Shown here: one piece after another, positions 8,312-17,020 of the stretch
How positions within the stretch are numbered: position 1 is the stretch's first letter
Layout: every line of letters begins with the position of its first letter
Assembly (NCBI RefSeq): GCF_025465275.1
Contig: NZ_JAODNK010000148.1
Span: 1-44,035, forward strand
Direction of reading: 5' to 3'
From: Nocardia sp.
GTDB taxonomy: Bacteria; Actinomycetota; Actinomycetes; Mycobacteriales; Mycobacteriaceae
DNA: 44,035 nt
Made by a program: the position numbers and the translations under genes
The notes under the pieces: model-generated
Databases searched by the model: none
What the model was told of the DNA's origin: nothing
Seen by the model: the letters and a program-made list of their open reading frames with translations, nothing else

Positions 8312-8737
8312 CTATGGCACGTAGAACGTGGCCAACCCCGGCGTGGTGGTACCGCCGCTCGCAGTGTTGAGAATGAGCGCGACCTGGCCGACGCCCGTCT
8401 GCAGCGTCGCCGCCGCCGGAATGCCGTTCAACCCATCGGAGAGAACCGCGCCTCCCGTCGCACCGTTCGAAAGGTTGATCCAACTCAGCGATGACGAGAT
8501 CGAGCATCCCCAGCCACCGGGCATCGAACCGGTAATGACAACAACGCCCGGTTGTGTGCCGACCACGGCGGCGCAGCGGCCGGGGAAGGCATCGAAACTG
8601 CCGTTCGGATTCCCGAAAGGCGCCGGGTTGATCTGGAACGGAATCGCGACCGGATCCGCCGCAGCGGTACCGATAGCCGCCAATCCGGATACGGCAAACA
8701 CCGTCGCACACGTGGCGAACGTACGAGCAAACCTCAT
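8312..8737 (-). CDS. Small secreted protein of unknown function
   Basis: A 141-residue protein with a clear Sec signal peptide: MRFARTF start, hydrophobic stretch of about 20 residues, and cleavage probably after GTAAA before DPV. The mature part is small, neutral and rich in Gly, Ser, Thr and Asn, with two Cys (GRCAAV and GWGCSI) that could form a disulfide. I do not recognise the family. The start at 8737 is preferred because AGGGAG lies 9 nt upstream; an ATG three codons earlier (8746) sits directly on that Shine-Dalgarno. It is divergent from the HD-GYP regulator and upstream of the ThrRS leader. Confidence 0.75.
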   Translation of the reverse strand: MRFARTFATCATVFAVSGLAAIGTAAADPVAIPFQINPAPFGNPNGSFDAFPGRCAAVVGTQPGVVVITGSMPGGWGCSISSSLSWINLSNGATGGAVLSDGLNGIPAAATLQTGVGQVALILNTASGGTTTPGLATFYVP

Positions 8738-8855
8738 GAAATGCATCTCCCTGCATGGTCGTATGAAGCTGTTCTCGGAAACCGGACGTCATCCCTATCG
8801 GAAACAGCAACAAGTCCGCTACCGAACCTTGCCATGTCTCCCGCACACCGGCGAT

Positions 8856-10457
8856 ATGCTCACCGTGATGGCGGAGCATGTTTCCTCCGGACCGCGACTC
8901 GCGGAACTTGTCGCGTCCCTGTCGCTGGCGACCGATCTCGGGCTGGGCCAGCCGGAAGAGCACGTGCTGCGCCAGACCGTGATCGCCACCCGGTTGGCCG
9001 CCGCCGCGGGGCTCTCCGAGGAGGATCAGGCCGCCGCGTTCTATGTCTCGCTGCTCGCCTGGGTGGGCTGCATCGCCGATTCCCATGAAATGGCCGAATG
9101 GTTCGGTGACGATCGCCAGGTTCGGGCGGACAGCTACCTGGTGGACAAGGCGGGGCTGCCCATGATGAGCTTCCTGCTCCGCCATCTCGGTCCCGACCTG
9201 TCTCTGATGCGGAGAATGACCATCGCGGGCCGCTTCCTGGCCGGAGGCTTCCGGGATGCGGCGAATTCCTTCGTCACCCATTGCCAGACCACAGCCGATA
9301 TTGCCGACCGGCTCCAATTGCACGACTCGGTACGGATCGCCCTGCCTCAGGCCTTCGAGCGCTGGGACGGCAGAGGTGTACCGGGCAGCTTGTCCGGCCC
9401 GCAGATCGCGCCGGTAATGCGAGTGGTCCAGATAGCGGACGATGCGGAGGTCTTCTGCCGGCTCGGCGGGCCTGTGGCCGCTATCCAGATGCTGCGAGAC
9501 CGTAGCGGCTCCGAATTCGACCCGGCACTGGTCGAGCTCTGCGCACAGCGCGACGACATCCTCGGCGGCATGGACACCGTCGACGCTTGGCGTGTCGTCA
9601 TCGATGGCTGCGCGCCATTGGACCGGCCGATACCGGACCCCGAGCTGACTGCGGTCCTGGAAACCTTCGCCGACTACGCCGATCTGAAAGCCCCTTGTTT
9701 CCAGGGACATTCACGCGCCACCGCCGCACTCGCCGGCGCTGCCGCCCGGCACTGCGGCATGTCGCCGGCCGAGGTGACCGACATCGCGCGAGCGGCCCTG
9801 GTGTGCAGGCTGGGCGTTATCGGCGTTTCCACCGGCATCTGGAACAAGGCCGGTAAGTTGTCGGCCACGGAGTGGGAACGCGTGCGGATGGTCCCCTACC
9901 TGACCGAGCGGGTACTTTCCCGGAGCCCTCCACTTCGACAACTCGGTACGATCGCCGGGATGTGCCACGAGCGCATGGACGGATCCGGCTATCCGCGCGG
10001 ATTATCCGGCGCCGCAATACCATTCGCGGCGCGGGTGCTAGCGGTCGCCCAGACCTATCAGGCGGTGCGCGAGGACCGCCCGCATCGGGGCGCGCTGACG
10101 CCGGACGCGGGTACCGCGCTGCTGAACAACGAGGTCTCCGCCGGTCGACTCGACGCCGACGCGGTGCGTGGAGTGCTCATCGCGGCCGGTCGGCCGATGC
10201 CCCGCCGCACCACACAGGTCGCCGGACTCACTGCCCGCGAGGTGGAGGTCCTGTGCCTGATGGTCCGGGCCCGCTCCAACAAGGTGATCGCACAACAGCT
10301 TTCGATCACCCCGCGCACCGTCGGCAGTCATATCGAACACATCTACACCAAAATCGGCGTCACGACCCGGGGCGCCGCAGCCATGTTCGCCATGCGCCAC
10401 GGACTGATCACCACCGAGACGGACACTGCCGAAAGATCGGGTAATCACCCGATGTAG
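8856..10457 (+). CDS. HD-GYP-like regulator with C-terminal LuxR DNA-binding domain
   Basis: A 533-residue protein. It has two HD-GYP-like halves and a LuxR/GerE helix-turn-helix (~456-516, GLTAREVEVLCLM... ITPRTVGSHIEHI). The second half keeps the GYP-type signature HERMDGSGYPRGL (371-383) but has lost the HD dyad: the usual LLHDIGK site reads VCRLGVIG (316-323). The first half keeps only FERWDGRGVPGSL (168-180). Cyclic-di-nucleotide hydrolysis is therefore doubtful; ligand sensing plus DNA binding is more likely. The start is uncertain: ATG 8856, ATG 8868 and an in-frame ATG at 8763 are possible, and no clear Shine-Dalgarno is seen. It is divergent from the small secreted-protein gene. Confidence 0.82.
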   Translation: MLTVMAEHVSSGPRLAELVASLSLATDLGLGQPEEHVLRQTVIATRLAAAAGLSEEDQAAAFYVSLLAWVGCIADSHEMAEWFGDDRQVRADSYLVDKAGLPMMSFLLRHLGPDLSLMRRMTIAGRFLAGGFRDAANSFVTHCQTTADIADRLQLHDSVRIALPQAFERWDGRGVPGSLSGPQIAPVMRVVQIADDAEVFCRLGGPVAAIQMLRDRSGSEFDPALVELCAQRDDILGGMDTVDAWRVVIDGCAPLDRPIPDPELTAVLETFADYADLKAPCFQGHSRATAALAGAAARHCGMSPAEVTDIARAALVCRLGVIGVSTGIWNKAGKLSATEWERVRMVPYLTERVLSRSPPLRQLGTIAGMCHERMDGSGYPRGLSGAAIPFAARVLAVAQTYQAVREDRPHRGALTPDAGTALLNNEVSAGRLDADAVRGVLIAAGRPMPRRTTQVAGLTAREVEVLCLMVRARSNKVIAQQLSITPRTVGSHIEHIYTKIGVTTRGAAAMFAMRHGLITTETDTAERSGNHPM

Positions 10458-10486
10458 CCGTGGCCCCGCGCTCGTAGAAAGAGCGT

Positions 10487-10882
10487 ATGACTACAACACA
10501 CCCCACCACCGAGACCGGCTGGCCCGTCTCTGGACTCTTCCTCGAAGCACTCGCCAACCGCGACTTCAGCGCACTATCCGCCTGTCTCGCCCCGGATGTC
10601 CGCTTCCGCGGCCTGATACCGCCCGGGCCCTTCGACGCTGAGGGCGCCGAGGCGACGGAGGCCCGCTTCCGCCAGTGGTTCGGCGGCGGCGACACCTTCG
10701 AAGTCCTCGATGCCACCGCCGGCCGACTCGGCTCAAAACTCTACCTGCGCTGGCGAATTCGCATGTGTGATGCCGATGGCGCGGCACGGGTGGCCGAACA
10801 GCACGTCTTCGCCACCGCCACCGACCGCATCAAATCCCTCGACCTCCTGTGCTCCGGCTGGAACCCCGAGTCGATGCCGTGA
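10487..10882 (+). CDS. NTF2-like (SnoaL-type) protein
   Basis: A 131-residue protein with the NTF2-like pattern: an N-terminal helix with the ALANRDFSALSACLAPDVRF pattern, a central RFRQWF helix and alternating beta strands (LYLRWRIRM, AEQHVFATA). Such folds bind small hydrophobic ligands or act as isomerases or cyclases; the substrate cannot be inferred. It starts 29 bp after the HD-GYP/LuxR gene on the same strand and may be cotranscribed. The gene is followed by a shared hairpin at 10913-10942. Confidence 0.8.
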   Translation: MTTTHPTTETGWPVSGLFLEALANRDFSALSACLAPDVRFRGLIPPGPFDAEGAEATEARFRQWFGGGDTFEVLDATAGRLGSKLYLRWRIRMCDADGAARVAEQHVFATATDRIKSLDLLCSGWNPESMP

Positions 10883-10912
10883 CAGTGGGTTGCTTCCATT
10901 TCGAACTGTTTC

Positions 10913-10942
10913 GCGGCCGGTGGCGGCAACGCCGCCGGCCGC
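10913..10942. terminator. Hairpin between convergent genes
   Basis: A GC-rich imperfect stem (GCGGCCGG-TGGCG with CGCC-GCCGGCCGC) lies between the NTF2-like gene and the convergent YaeQ gene. It is well placed as a bidirectional terminator but has no T-run. Confidence 0.55.
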
Positions 10943-10955
10943 ACCGGCCCGCGGT

Positions 10956-11498
10956 TTACCGGAGTGAGTGTCGCTCGATCTGCGTCTGTACCGCGGTGCC
11001 GTTGATGTCCAGGTAGAGCAGGCGCTCGGTGATCGACAGGGTGACGTTGTTGCGGCGCTGGATGGCCGGAACCGCGGACTCGATGAAGCCGGGGTCGAAG
11101 CTGTAGAGCGGAATCTGCGCCCCGTTGTGGATCCGCTTGGCAGGGAGCTGCGAGAGGACCTTGGCCGGATCGTGGTGGGTGTAGATGGCGACGCGACCGG
11201 CCAGCTTGCTGCCGCGATGCACGCGGTCCACATCGGGCGCCCCGACCTCGATCCAGGCGGTCACGCTCGTGGTGAGATCCCGCACCACTACCGCGGGTTC
11301 CTTGGTCGCGGAAATGCCGCCTTCGCTGAAGGCAATTCCCTCCTCGTATTCGAGGCAGTAGGCCAGCACCCGAGTCAGCATGTATTCGGCGGTCTCGGAC
11401 GGGTGGCGCGCGACCCGCAAATCCAAATCCACGTAGACGCCGCGATCGACGTCGGCCAGTTGGACGGCGAAGGTGTGCAATGTTGCGCTTAGGGCCAT
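10956..11498 (-). CDS. YaeQ family protein
   Basis: 180 residues, the usual YaeQ length. Family features are visible: MALSATLHTFAVQLADVDRG at the start, the conserved ARHPSET (30-36), EEGIAFSEG and DLTTSVTAWIEVGAPD in the middle, and VAIYTH before the C-terminal part. YaeQ has a fold related to PD-(D/E)XK nucleases; its function in actinobacteria is not established. It is a single gene between terminators. Confidence 0.9.
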   Translation of the reverse strand: MALSATLHTFAVQLADVDRGVYVDLDLRVARHPSETAEYMLTRVLAYCLEYEEGIAFSEGGISATKEPAVVVRDLTTSVTAWIEVGAPDVDRVHRGSKLAGRVAIYTHHDPAKVLSQLPAKRIHNGAQIPLYSFDPGFIESAVPAIQRRNNVTLSITERLLYLDINGTAVQTQIERHSLR

Positions 11499-11594
11499 GG
11501 AAACAGGAGCCTAGTTGACCACGCCGAGCGCGCCGACACGCGCACTCAAAGGAGTTGCGGGCTAGCTGTTCCCGCAGGTGGCAACCTTTCGGCT

Positions 11595-11972
11595 GTGACC
11601 GAATCGCTGACGATGGCTGCGATCGAGAATATTTCGCAGACGGTGAACTCCTATGCGGCCGCAGCCGCGGGAGTGCCGCTACCGCACGTGACATGGATGT
11701 GGGATTGCTGCGGCCGGTTCGCCTCGCATGCGGCCGGGTCCGCCGAATTCTGCGGAACAATTCATCCCGATATGCCGGAAATCGAGGCGAAGGCGCAACT
11801 GATGAAGTGGGCCATCGCCTTGAATATGGTGGATGCCACGACAGCACGTGAGGCCGCCGACGGCCGGCGCGCATTCACGGGCGAGATCGGAGATTCCCGC
11901 ATCCGACTAACGGCCGTAGTCGAATCCTCCTGCCCCTCAACCGAAACCCAGCCCCTGATGATCATCTCCTGA
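11595..11972 (+). CDS. Hypothetical protein, 125 residues
   Basis: Not recognised. The protein begins MTESLTMAAIENI from GTG 11595 (or ATG 11613). It has an unusual aromatic/Cys cluster WMWDCCGRF (~34-42) and another Cys in FCGTIHPDMPEIE. It ends in a polar Ser-rich tail with LMIIS. No signal peptide or membrane segment is seen. It is followed 31 bp later by a strong hairpin, which supports a real transcription unit. The opposite-strand frame over its end is thought to be a shadow. Confidence 0.55.
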   Translation: MTESLTMAAIENISQTVNSYAAAAAGVPLPHVTWMWDCCGRFASHAAGSAEFCGTIHPDMPEIEAKAQLMKWAIALNMVDATTAREAADGRRAFTGEIGDSRIRLTAVVESSCPSTETQPLMIIS

Positions 11973-12003
11973 CCTACCCGCACCAGCGGGTCCAGTTGAA
12001 ACA

Positions 12004-12046
12004 GAGCCCCGTAGTCGGCATGCAGCACATGCCATCGACGGGGCTC
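12004..12046. terminator. Strong bidirectional terminator
   Basis: Perfect 9-bp arms GAGCCCCGT / ACGGGGCTC, with a nested inner stem GGCATG / CATGCC. It lies between the convergent genes ending at 11972 and 12068. Confidence 0.75.
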
Positions 12047-12067
12047 GATCGTCTCTCCGGACAATCG

Positions 12068-12334
12068 TTATTTCTGCATGGTGTGCACCGAACCGTCGGT
12101 GCGGGCGTGCTGGTGCTCGATCAAAATGACTGCGGCGCCCGCCAATAGACACAGTGCGCTGATCAGCGACCAGGTGATCGTCCAGCCGTCGAAGCCGTCG
12201 GTGGCCGCGGTCAGGCTCGATCCGAGAATGATGATGCCGCACAGCAGAAGTGCGAGGCCGGAACAGTTGACAGAATCCAGAAGGGACTCTCCGGTACGGG
12301 TGGTGGTCTCCGGAAAGTGGGCTTGGTGACTCAT
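12068..12334 (-). CDS. Small membrane protein, two transmembrane segments
   Basis: 88 residues from ATG 12334, supported by AAGGAG about 10 nt upstream. The N-terminus (~1-25) is polar and probably cytoplasmic. Two hydrophobic segments follow (CSGLALLLCGIIILGSSL and WSLISALCLLAGAAVILI), with a short Asp/Gly loop between them and a His-rich tail. The family is not recognised. It is separated from its neighbours by a terminator on one side and about 120 bp on the other. Confidence 0.7.
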   Translation of the reverse strand: MSHQAHFPETTTRTGESLLDSVNCSGLALLLCGIIILGSSLTAATDGFDGWTITWSLISALCLLAGAAVILIEHQHARTDGSVHTMQK

Positions 12335-12453
12335 CGAGGGGATCTCCTTCGGATAGCCGTGCTCCCCAACCCCTCTGGGGTGCCCGACCCGCGGCCGGAC
12401 CAAACCGGCATCCGCGCGCCGCGATTCAGCGAGTCGTCACCACCACCCGCCGG

Positions 12454-13293
12454 CTAGCCGCGAGTAATCCAGGCGATGAGATCGGATTCGACCTCGTCCC
12501 GATTGATCTCATTGAGAATCTCGTGCCGGGCTCCGGCGTAGACACGGTAGGTGAGATCGGTCAGTCCGGCCTGGCGGTAGCGCTCGACCAGCCGATCGCT
12601 CAGGCGCAGACCATCATTGAGCGGATCGCGGTCACCGACCATGACGTAGAGCGGCAGATCGCTGGGCACAGTGATGGGTTTCGACAGGCGCTCGGACGCC
12701 ACCGCCGCCAGCAGTGACATGTTCGTCGCATCGATGTTGAATCCGCACCACGGATGGGAGATATAGGCATCTACCTGGGATTCGTCACGGCTCAGCCAAT
12801 CCGCGGGTGTTCGGGTCGGCTGGAATCCCGCATTGAAGAGCCCTAGCAGATCGCCATCGGCCGCGGCGATATTCACGAAGAGCTCGTCCACCGCTGTGGT
12901 GCCGCACAGTACGACATCGTCGACCAGCGCGGAGTGGTCGAGGATGTACTGCTGGACCGCGAAGGAACCGAGACTGTGGCCGAAGAGCACCAGCGGCACC
13001 GCGGGGTGCTTCTCGCGCAGCAGACCGGTGAGGGTGACCAAGTCCTCGACCAGCAGGTTCCAGCCGTTCACACCCAGCTCCCCCGGCGCGCCGGCCATGC
13101 TGTGCCCGTGGCCGCGATGATCGTCCGCGTAGACCGCATAGCCCAGGGCCGCAAGACGTTCGGCGAGATGGCCGTAGCGGGCGGCGTACTCCCCCATACC
13201 GTGCGCGATCTGGACCATGCCGACCGGTGCGGCGTCCGGTAGCCATTCCCGCACGTGGATGCCGATGCCGTCGCTACTGGTGAAGGTGAACAC
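12454..13293 (-). CDS. Alpha/beta hydrolase, monoacylglycerol lipase-like
   Basis: 279 residues from GTG 13293, with AGGAG 6 nt upstream; the longer upstream frame has no such site. The oxyanion region is HGMGEYAARY, the nucleophile elbow is GHSLGS, the acid is in GDRDPLN, and the catalytic His is in ARHEILNE. The serine aminopeptidase S33 / lysophospholipase fold and the HGMGE motif match monoacylglycerol lipases such as mycobacterial Rv0183. It would hydrolyse monoacylglycerols or lysophospholipids. No signal peptide is seen. It is divergent from the PucR-type regulator at 13424. Confidence 0.87.
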   Translation of the reverse strand: MFTFTSSDGIGIHVREWLPDAAPVGMVQIAHGMGEYAARYGHLAERLAALGYAVYADDHRGHGHSMAGAPGELGVNGWNLLVEDLVTLTGLLREKHPAVPLVLFGHSLGSFAVQQYILDHSALVDDVVLCGTTAVDELFVNIAAADGDLLGLFNAGFQPTRTPADWLSRDESQVDAYISHPWCGFNIDATNMSLLAAVASERLSKPITVPSDLPLYVMVGDRDPLNDGLRLSDRLVERYRQAGLTDLTYRVYAGARHEILNEINRDEVESDLIAWITRG

Positions 13294-13411
13294 TGCCTGC
13301 TCCTGTGAGTCCGTGTGCGGACGATCGTCGCACCGAGCCGGACCCGAACCCATGGCTGCGCGGACAAGAACGCCGGTAGCCGATTGTCCTCAGCAACAAT
13401 GACACCCGCAG

Positions 13412-13423
13412 TACGCTGGGACG
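13412..13423 (+). promoter_or_regulatory. -10 box of a probable leaderless transcript (PucR-type gene)
   Basis: TACGCT at 13412-13417 is followed by six bases and then the ATG at 13424. The spacing places the transcription start on or next to the start codon, and there is no Shine-Dalgarno. Confidence 0.5.
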
Positions 13424-14626
13424 ATGCATCGCACCAAGCCATCCGAGGCAGTGCTCGAGCTTGCCGCCGCGCTGCTCGACCGCATCGACGATCTCGGGCT
13501 GGCGCTGGCGCATCGCTTCCAGCAGGAGCTGGAGTCCTACCGCAATGAGGCGCAGGTGCCGTTCGCATCGATCCGCACCTCGTGCACCCAGAACCTGACC
13601 CTGATGATCGAGCACTTCACCTCCACCTCGCCGGTGGATCCGGAACCGCCGAAGGAGACCGGTCGCCTGCGCGCGCAGCAGGGCGTGCCGCTGGCCGAGA
13701 CCCTGCACGCCTTCCGGCTCGGATTCGAATTCCTCTGGTCCGAACTGGTTTCCGAGGCCCGCCGCCACCCGGGCGTGAGCGATGCGGTGCTGGTCTCGCT
13801 GGCCGCCGAGGTCTGGGCGCTCTCGGGCGAGTACTCGGTAGCGGTGGCCACGTCCTACCGGGAGAAGTCCTCGGAGCTACTGCTGCAACGCGAGCACGAG
13901 CGATCGGTGCTGGTCGAGGCGCTGTTCACCGGCGTGATCGCCGATCCGACCACACTGGGCGAAGCGACCCGCATTCTCGGCCTGCCGGTCAGCGGCCGCT
14001 TTCTCGTCGCCGCCGCAGACGTCCCCGCGCCCGGCCGAGAAGTCTTGCCCGGCATCGAATCCGCCCTGCGCGCGCACCGGATCACCTCGGCCTGGCGGCT
14101 GCTGCCCGATCAGCAGATCGGGGTGCTGGCCGTGCCCGCCGACAGTGAGGACGCGGTCCTGAAAACTCTGCGCAAATATCGCACCCGCGTCGGTATCAGC
14201 CCGCCGTACGAATCCCTGCCGGAGACCCCGCAGGCCCTGCACTTCGCCCGCCTCGCCCTGACCGGCCTGCGCGGACGCACCGGCGTCGCCCGTTTCGACG
14301 ACAATCCCCTGGCCATGCTGATCGCCGCTGCTCCGGTCGAGGCCGAGCGCATGGTGCGTGTCCAGCTCGGCCCCCTGTTGCGGTTGCCGTTCGAGGAGCG
14401 ACGCCGGCTGCTCGAAACCCTCGAAAACTGGTATGCCGCAGGCGGATCCGCCGCCGCGACAGCGGGCCGAATGTACCTGCACGCCAATACTGTTCGTTAC
14501 CGCCTGCGGCGCGTCGAAGAACTCACCCGGCGCTCCCTGACCGATCCCGCGACCGTCACCGAATTCGGTACTGCCCTGCAGGCACTCGCCGTACTGGAAA
14601 TCGCAAACATGCCGCTAATTCCTTGA
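13424..14626 (+). CDS. PucR/CdaR family transcriptional regulator
   Basis: 400 residues. The N-terminal ~170 residues are helical and RsbT-co-antagonist-like, the middle is a degenerate GGDEF-like region, and the C-terminus has the PucR-type helix-turn-helix (LHANTVRYRLRRVEELTRRSL, ~349-369). These proteins sense metabolites and usually control nearby catabolic genes. The nearest candidates are the divergent lipase and the flavin oxidoreductase 33 bp downstream. The ATG appears leaderless. Confidence 0.88.
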   Translation: MHRTKPSEAVLELAAALLDRIDDLGLALAHRFQQELESYRNEAQVPFASIRTSCTQNLTLMIEHFTSTSPVDPEPPKETGRLRAQQGVPLAETLHAFRLGFEFLWSELVSEARRHPGVSDAVLVSLAAEVWALSGEYSVAVATSYREKSSELLLQREHERSVLVEALFTGVIADPTTLGEATRILGLPVSGRFLVAAADVPAPGREVLPGIESALRAHRITSAWRLLPDQQIGVLAVPADSEDAVLKTLRKYRTRVGISPPYESLPETPQALHFARLALTGLRGRTGVARFDDNPLAMLIAAAPVEAERMVRVQLGPLLRLPFEERRRLLETLENWYAAGGSAAATAGRMYLHANTVRYRLRRVEELTRRSLTDPATVTEFGTALQALAVLEIANMPLIP

Positions 14627-14659
14627 CCCAGCCGAAATCCTGTGCAGACACTGGGGGCT

Positions 14660-15619
14660 ATGTCGTTCACGACGAGGTTCACCGAGATCTTCGGAATCGA
14701 GAGTCCGATCGCGCTCGCGCCCATGGGCGGTGCGGCCGGTGGCGCACTGGCCGCGGCGGTATCCAATGGCGGCGGGCTGGGCATGGTCGGTGGCGGGCGC
14801 GGCGACCACGACTGGCTCGAACAGGACCTGCGGCTCGTCGCGGAGTCGACCGATAAGCCTTGGGGCATCGGGTTTCTCGCATGGTCGGTGGATATCAGCA
14901 CCATCGAAAGAGTCCTGGAGCACCGCCCCGCCGCGGTGATGTTCTCCTTCGGCGACCCGGCCCCCTTCGTACAGCGGGTACGCAGAGCGGGGATCCCGGT
15001 GCTGGTCCAGGTCACCGACCTCGACGAGGCGAAACACGCACTCGATCTCGGCGTCGACCTGCTGATCGCGCAGGGCGGCGAAGCCGGCGGCCACGGCCGG
15101 GTGGGATGGTCCACGATGTCGTTCGTGCCGACCGTCGTCGACCTCGCCGAGCACATCCCGGTACTGGCCGCGGGCGGCATCGCCGACGGTCGCGGAGTCG
15201 CGGCCGCCCTGGTTCTCGGAGCGGCGGGCGCGCTCATCGGTACCCGATTCCAGGCCAGTCTCGAGGCGCGGGTCCCCGCCGAGGTCGTCAAGGCGCTGAT
15301 CGATGCCGGCGGCGGCGACACCGAGCGCAGCCGGATCACCGATATCCTGCGCGGCGCGGACTGGCCGCCGCAATACTCGGCCCGAACCGTGCGCACCGAG
15401 GATGTCGACCGCTGGCGTGGCCGGGAGGACGAATTGGTGCACGATCTCGACGCCCAGCGCGCCTATCGCACTGCCGCCCAGCAAGGAAACGGCCTGGTCG
15501 CGCCCGTATGGGCAGGTCAGTCCGTGGATCTCATCACCGATGCGCCGTCGGCCGCCGAACTGGTCGAACGACTCGCAGTCGAGGCCGAACACGCGCTGAC
15601 TCGCGTTACCACCGGATGA
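14660..15619 (+). CDS. NAD(P)H-dependent flavin oxidoreductase / nitronate monooxygenase family
   Basis: 319 residues with a TIM-barrel FMN-binding fold (2-nitropropane dioxygenase family). Visible motifs are IALAPMGGAAGG near the N-terminus, QGGEAGGHGR for flavin phosphate binding and the catalytic His region, and VLAAGGIADGRGVAAALVLGA, followed by GTRFQAS. It probably oxidises nitronates or reduces quinones; the substrate is not predictable. ATG 14660 with upstream GGGGG is preferred over GTG 14642. It follows the PucR-type regulator at 33 bp and may be its target. Confidence 0.9.
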   Translation: MSFTTRFTEIFGIESPIALAPMGGAAGGALAAAVSNGGGLGMVGGGRGDHDWLEQDLRLVAESTDKPWGIGFLAWSVDISTIERVLEHRPAAVMFSFGDPAPFVQRVRRAGIPVLVQVTDLDEAKHALDLGVDLLIAQGGEAGGHGRVGWSTMSFVPTVVDLAEHIPVLAAGGIADGRGVAAALVLGAAGALIGTRFQASLEARVPAEVVKALIDAGGGDTERSRITDILRGADWPPQYSARTVRTEDVDRWRGREDELVHDLDAQRAYRTAAQQGNGLVAPVWAGQSVDLITDAPSAAELVERLAVEAEHALTRVTTG

Positions 15620-15643
15620 CGGCGGACTCGGCCCAAATCACCG

Positions 15644-15656
15644 TAGAGTGGCAGGT
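15644..15656 (+). promoter_or_regulatory. -10 box of a probable leaderless transcript (TerD gene)
   Basis: TAGAGT (15644-15649) is followed by 7 nt and then GTG 15657, with no ribosome binding site. This decides the start against the in-frame GTG at 15648, which overlaps the -10 box. Confidence 0.45.
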
Positions 15657-16757
15657 GTGGCGGCCGCACTCTTGACCCAGGGCCAGGCCGGCGAGCTCGG
15701 TCTCGCCGAACTCGTCGTTACCGTATTCCACAGTGCCCGCGTAGATTTGGCGGCACTGCTACTGACCACTCGGGGGCGGGTGCGCAATGACGAAGACCTC
15801 GTCTTCTACAACCAGCCCACCGGGCCGGGGGTGCGGCTGATTCCGGGACAGACCTCGCTCGCGATCAATCTGCGCGAGATCCCGGCCGATATCGGCTTCA
15901 TCCGCATCGTGCTGGCGCTCGATGACCGCAATGCGCACTTCAACGATTACCCGCCGCCGCATCTCACCATTGCGGACGCGCAGGCGAATCCGTTGTACGA
16001 GTACGTAATCGATGGACTCGGCCCGGAATCGACCGTCGTGGCACTGGATCTCGATCGGGCTGGCAACGGCTGGCAGACGCGGGCTGTCGGAACCGGTTAT
16101 GCCAGTGGGTTCGCCGCGCTGGTCGCCGCGCACGCCGTCTCGATCGGCAACTCCTCCCAGACTGCCCAATCCACCGAGCCTGCCTGGTCCGCGGTATTGC
16201 AACCCGGCCAGGATGTCGCGCTGCGGACGCACGGCGGCAAGGAATTGGCGAATGTGAAGATGGCGCTCGGCTGGGATCCGGTCCATGTACAGAGCCGCTG
16301 GGGAAGCCGCCCGGCGGAGATCGACCTCGATGCGTCGGCGCTGGTGTTCGCCGGGAGCGATCTCGTCGATGCCGCCTTCTACGGCCAGCTGTCCACCCGC
16401 GACGGCGCCATTCGGCACTCCGGTGACAATCTCACCGGCGAGGGCAAGGGTGACAACGAGATCATCACCGTCGACCTCACGCGGCTGCCGATGCGCGCGA
16501 CCGCGATCGTCTTTGTCATCACCTCCTACGCCGGGCACACCTTCGAACGTGTCCGCAATGCCTACTGGCGGCTCATCGACGGCAGCAGCAGTGCCGAGCT
16601 CACCCGGGCCAATCTCAGCGCGGGCGGGCCGCACACCGGCATGGTGGTGGCCAAGGTGCATCGGCAGGACGGCGTCTGGAAGATCCAATCCCTGGGCCAG
16701 CCGATCCAGGCCGGTCACCCCATCGAAGCCGTCACCCAGGTCATCCCCTACCTCTGA
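15657..16757 (+). CDS. Tandem TerD-domain protein
   Basis: 366 residues with two TerD-like domains. The first (~1-165) has LAALLLTTRGRVRNDEDLVFYNQP, the second (~180-365) has ASALVFAGSDLVDAAFYG, HSGDNLTGEGKGDNEIITVDL and the SYAGHTFERVRNAYWRL pattern. TerD domains bind calcium and are linked to tellurite, phage and stress phenotypes, and to surface or phosphorylation-linked signalling. Acidic Ca-binding motifs (DLDASAL, GDNLTGEGKGDNE) are well kept in the second domain and weaker in the first. No other ter genes are nearby, so this is a stand-alone member. Confidence 0.88.
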   Translation: MAAALLTQGQAGELGLAELVVTVFHSARVDLAALLLTTRGRVRNDEDLVFYNQPTGPGVRLIPGQTSLAINLREIPADIGFIRIVLALDDRNAHFNDYPPPHLTIADAQANPLYEYVIDGLGPESTVVALDLDRAGNGWQTRAVGTGYASGFAALVAAHAVSIGNSSQTAQSTEPAWSAVLQPGQDVALRTHGGKELANVKMALGWDPVHVQSRWGSRPAEIDLDASALVFAGSDLVDAAFYGQLSTRDGAIRHSGDNLTGEGKGDNEIITVDLTRLPMRATAIVFVITSYAGHTFERVRNAYWRLIDGSSSAELTRANLSAGGPHTGMVVAKVHRQDGVWKIQSLGQPIQAGHPIEAVTQVIPYL

Positions 16758-16810
16758 TCAGGGCAGAATCTTTACGGGCCCCGGCCCATACCGGCCTATA
16801 TCGTGGTTTG

Positions 16811-17017
16811 GTGATCTCATTCCCTACCGAAGCGATCGCAGTACTCGGGGCCGATGGTGTCCCGGCGTACAGCACCACCGAGGTGTGGGTCGGCTCGGCG
16901 ATCGTGCTGTTGCTCGTGCTGACGGTGGTGATCGCACTGCTGCGCTCGGGCCTGCACCGCGGCGTCGGCCCGAGCCGTCGCTCGCAATTGCGCCGCTCCC
17001 GCCGCCCACAGGCGTGA
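16811..17017 (+). CDS. Small single-pass membrane protein
   Basis: 68 residues from GTG 16811. One hydrophobic segment (VWVGSAIVLLLVLTVVIALL, ~25-44) is followed by a strongly basic Arg-rich tail (PSRRSQLRRSRRPQA), so the C-terminus is probably cytoplasmic. TATCGT at 16799-16804 stands 6 nt before the GTG, suggesting a leaderless start. The family is not recognised. It ends 3 bp from the end of the convergent NRAMP-like gene. Confidence 0.6.
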   Translation: MISFPTEAIAVLGADGVPAYSTTEVWVGSAIVLLLVLTVVIALLRSGLHRGVGPSRRSQLRRSRRPQA

Positions 17018-17020
17018 GAG

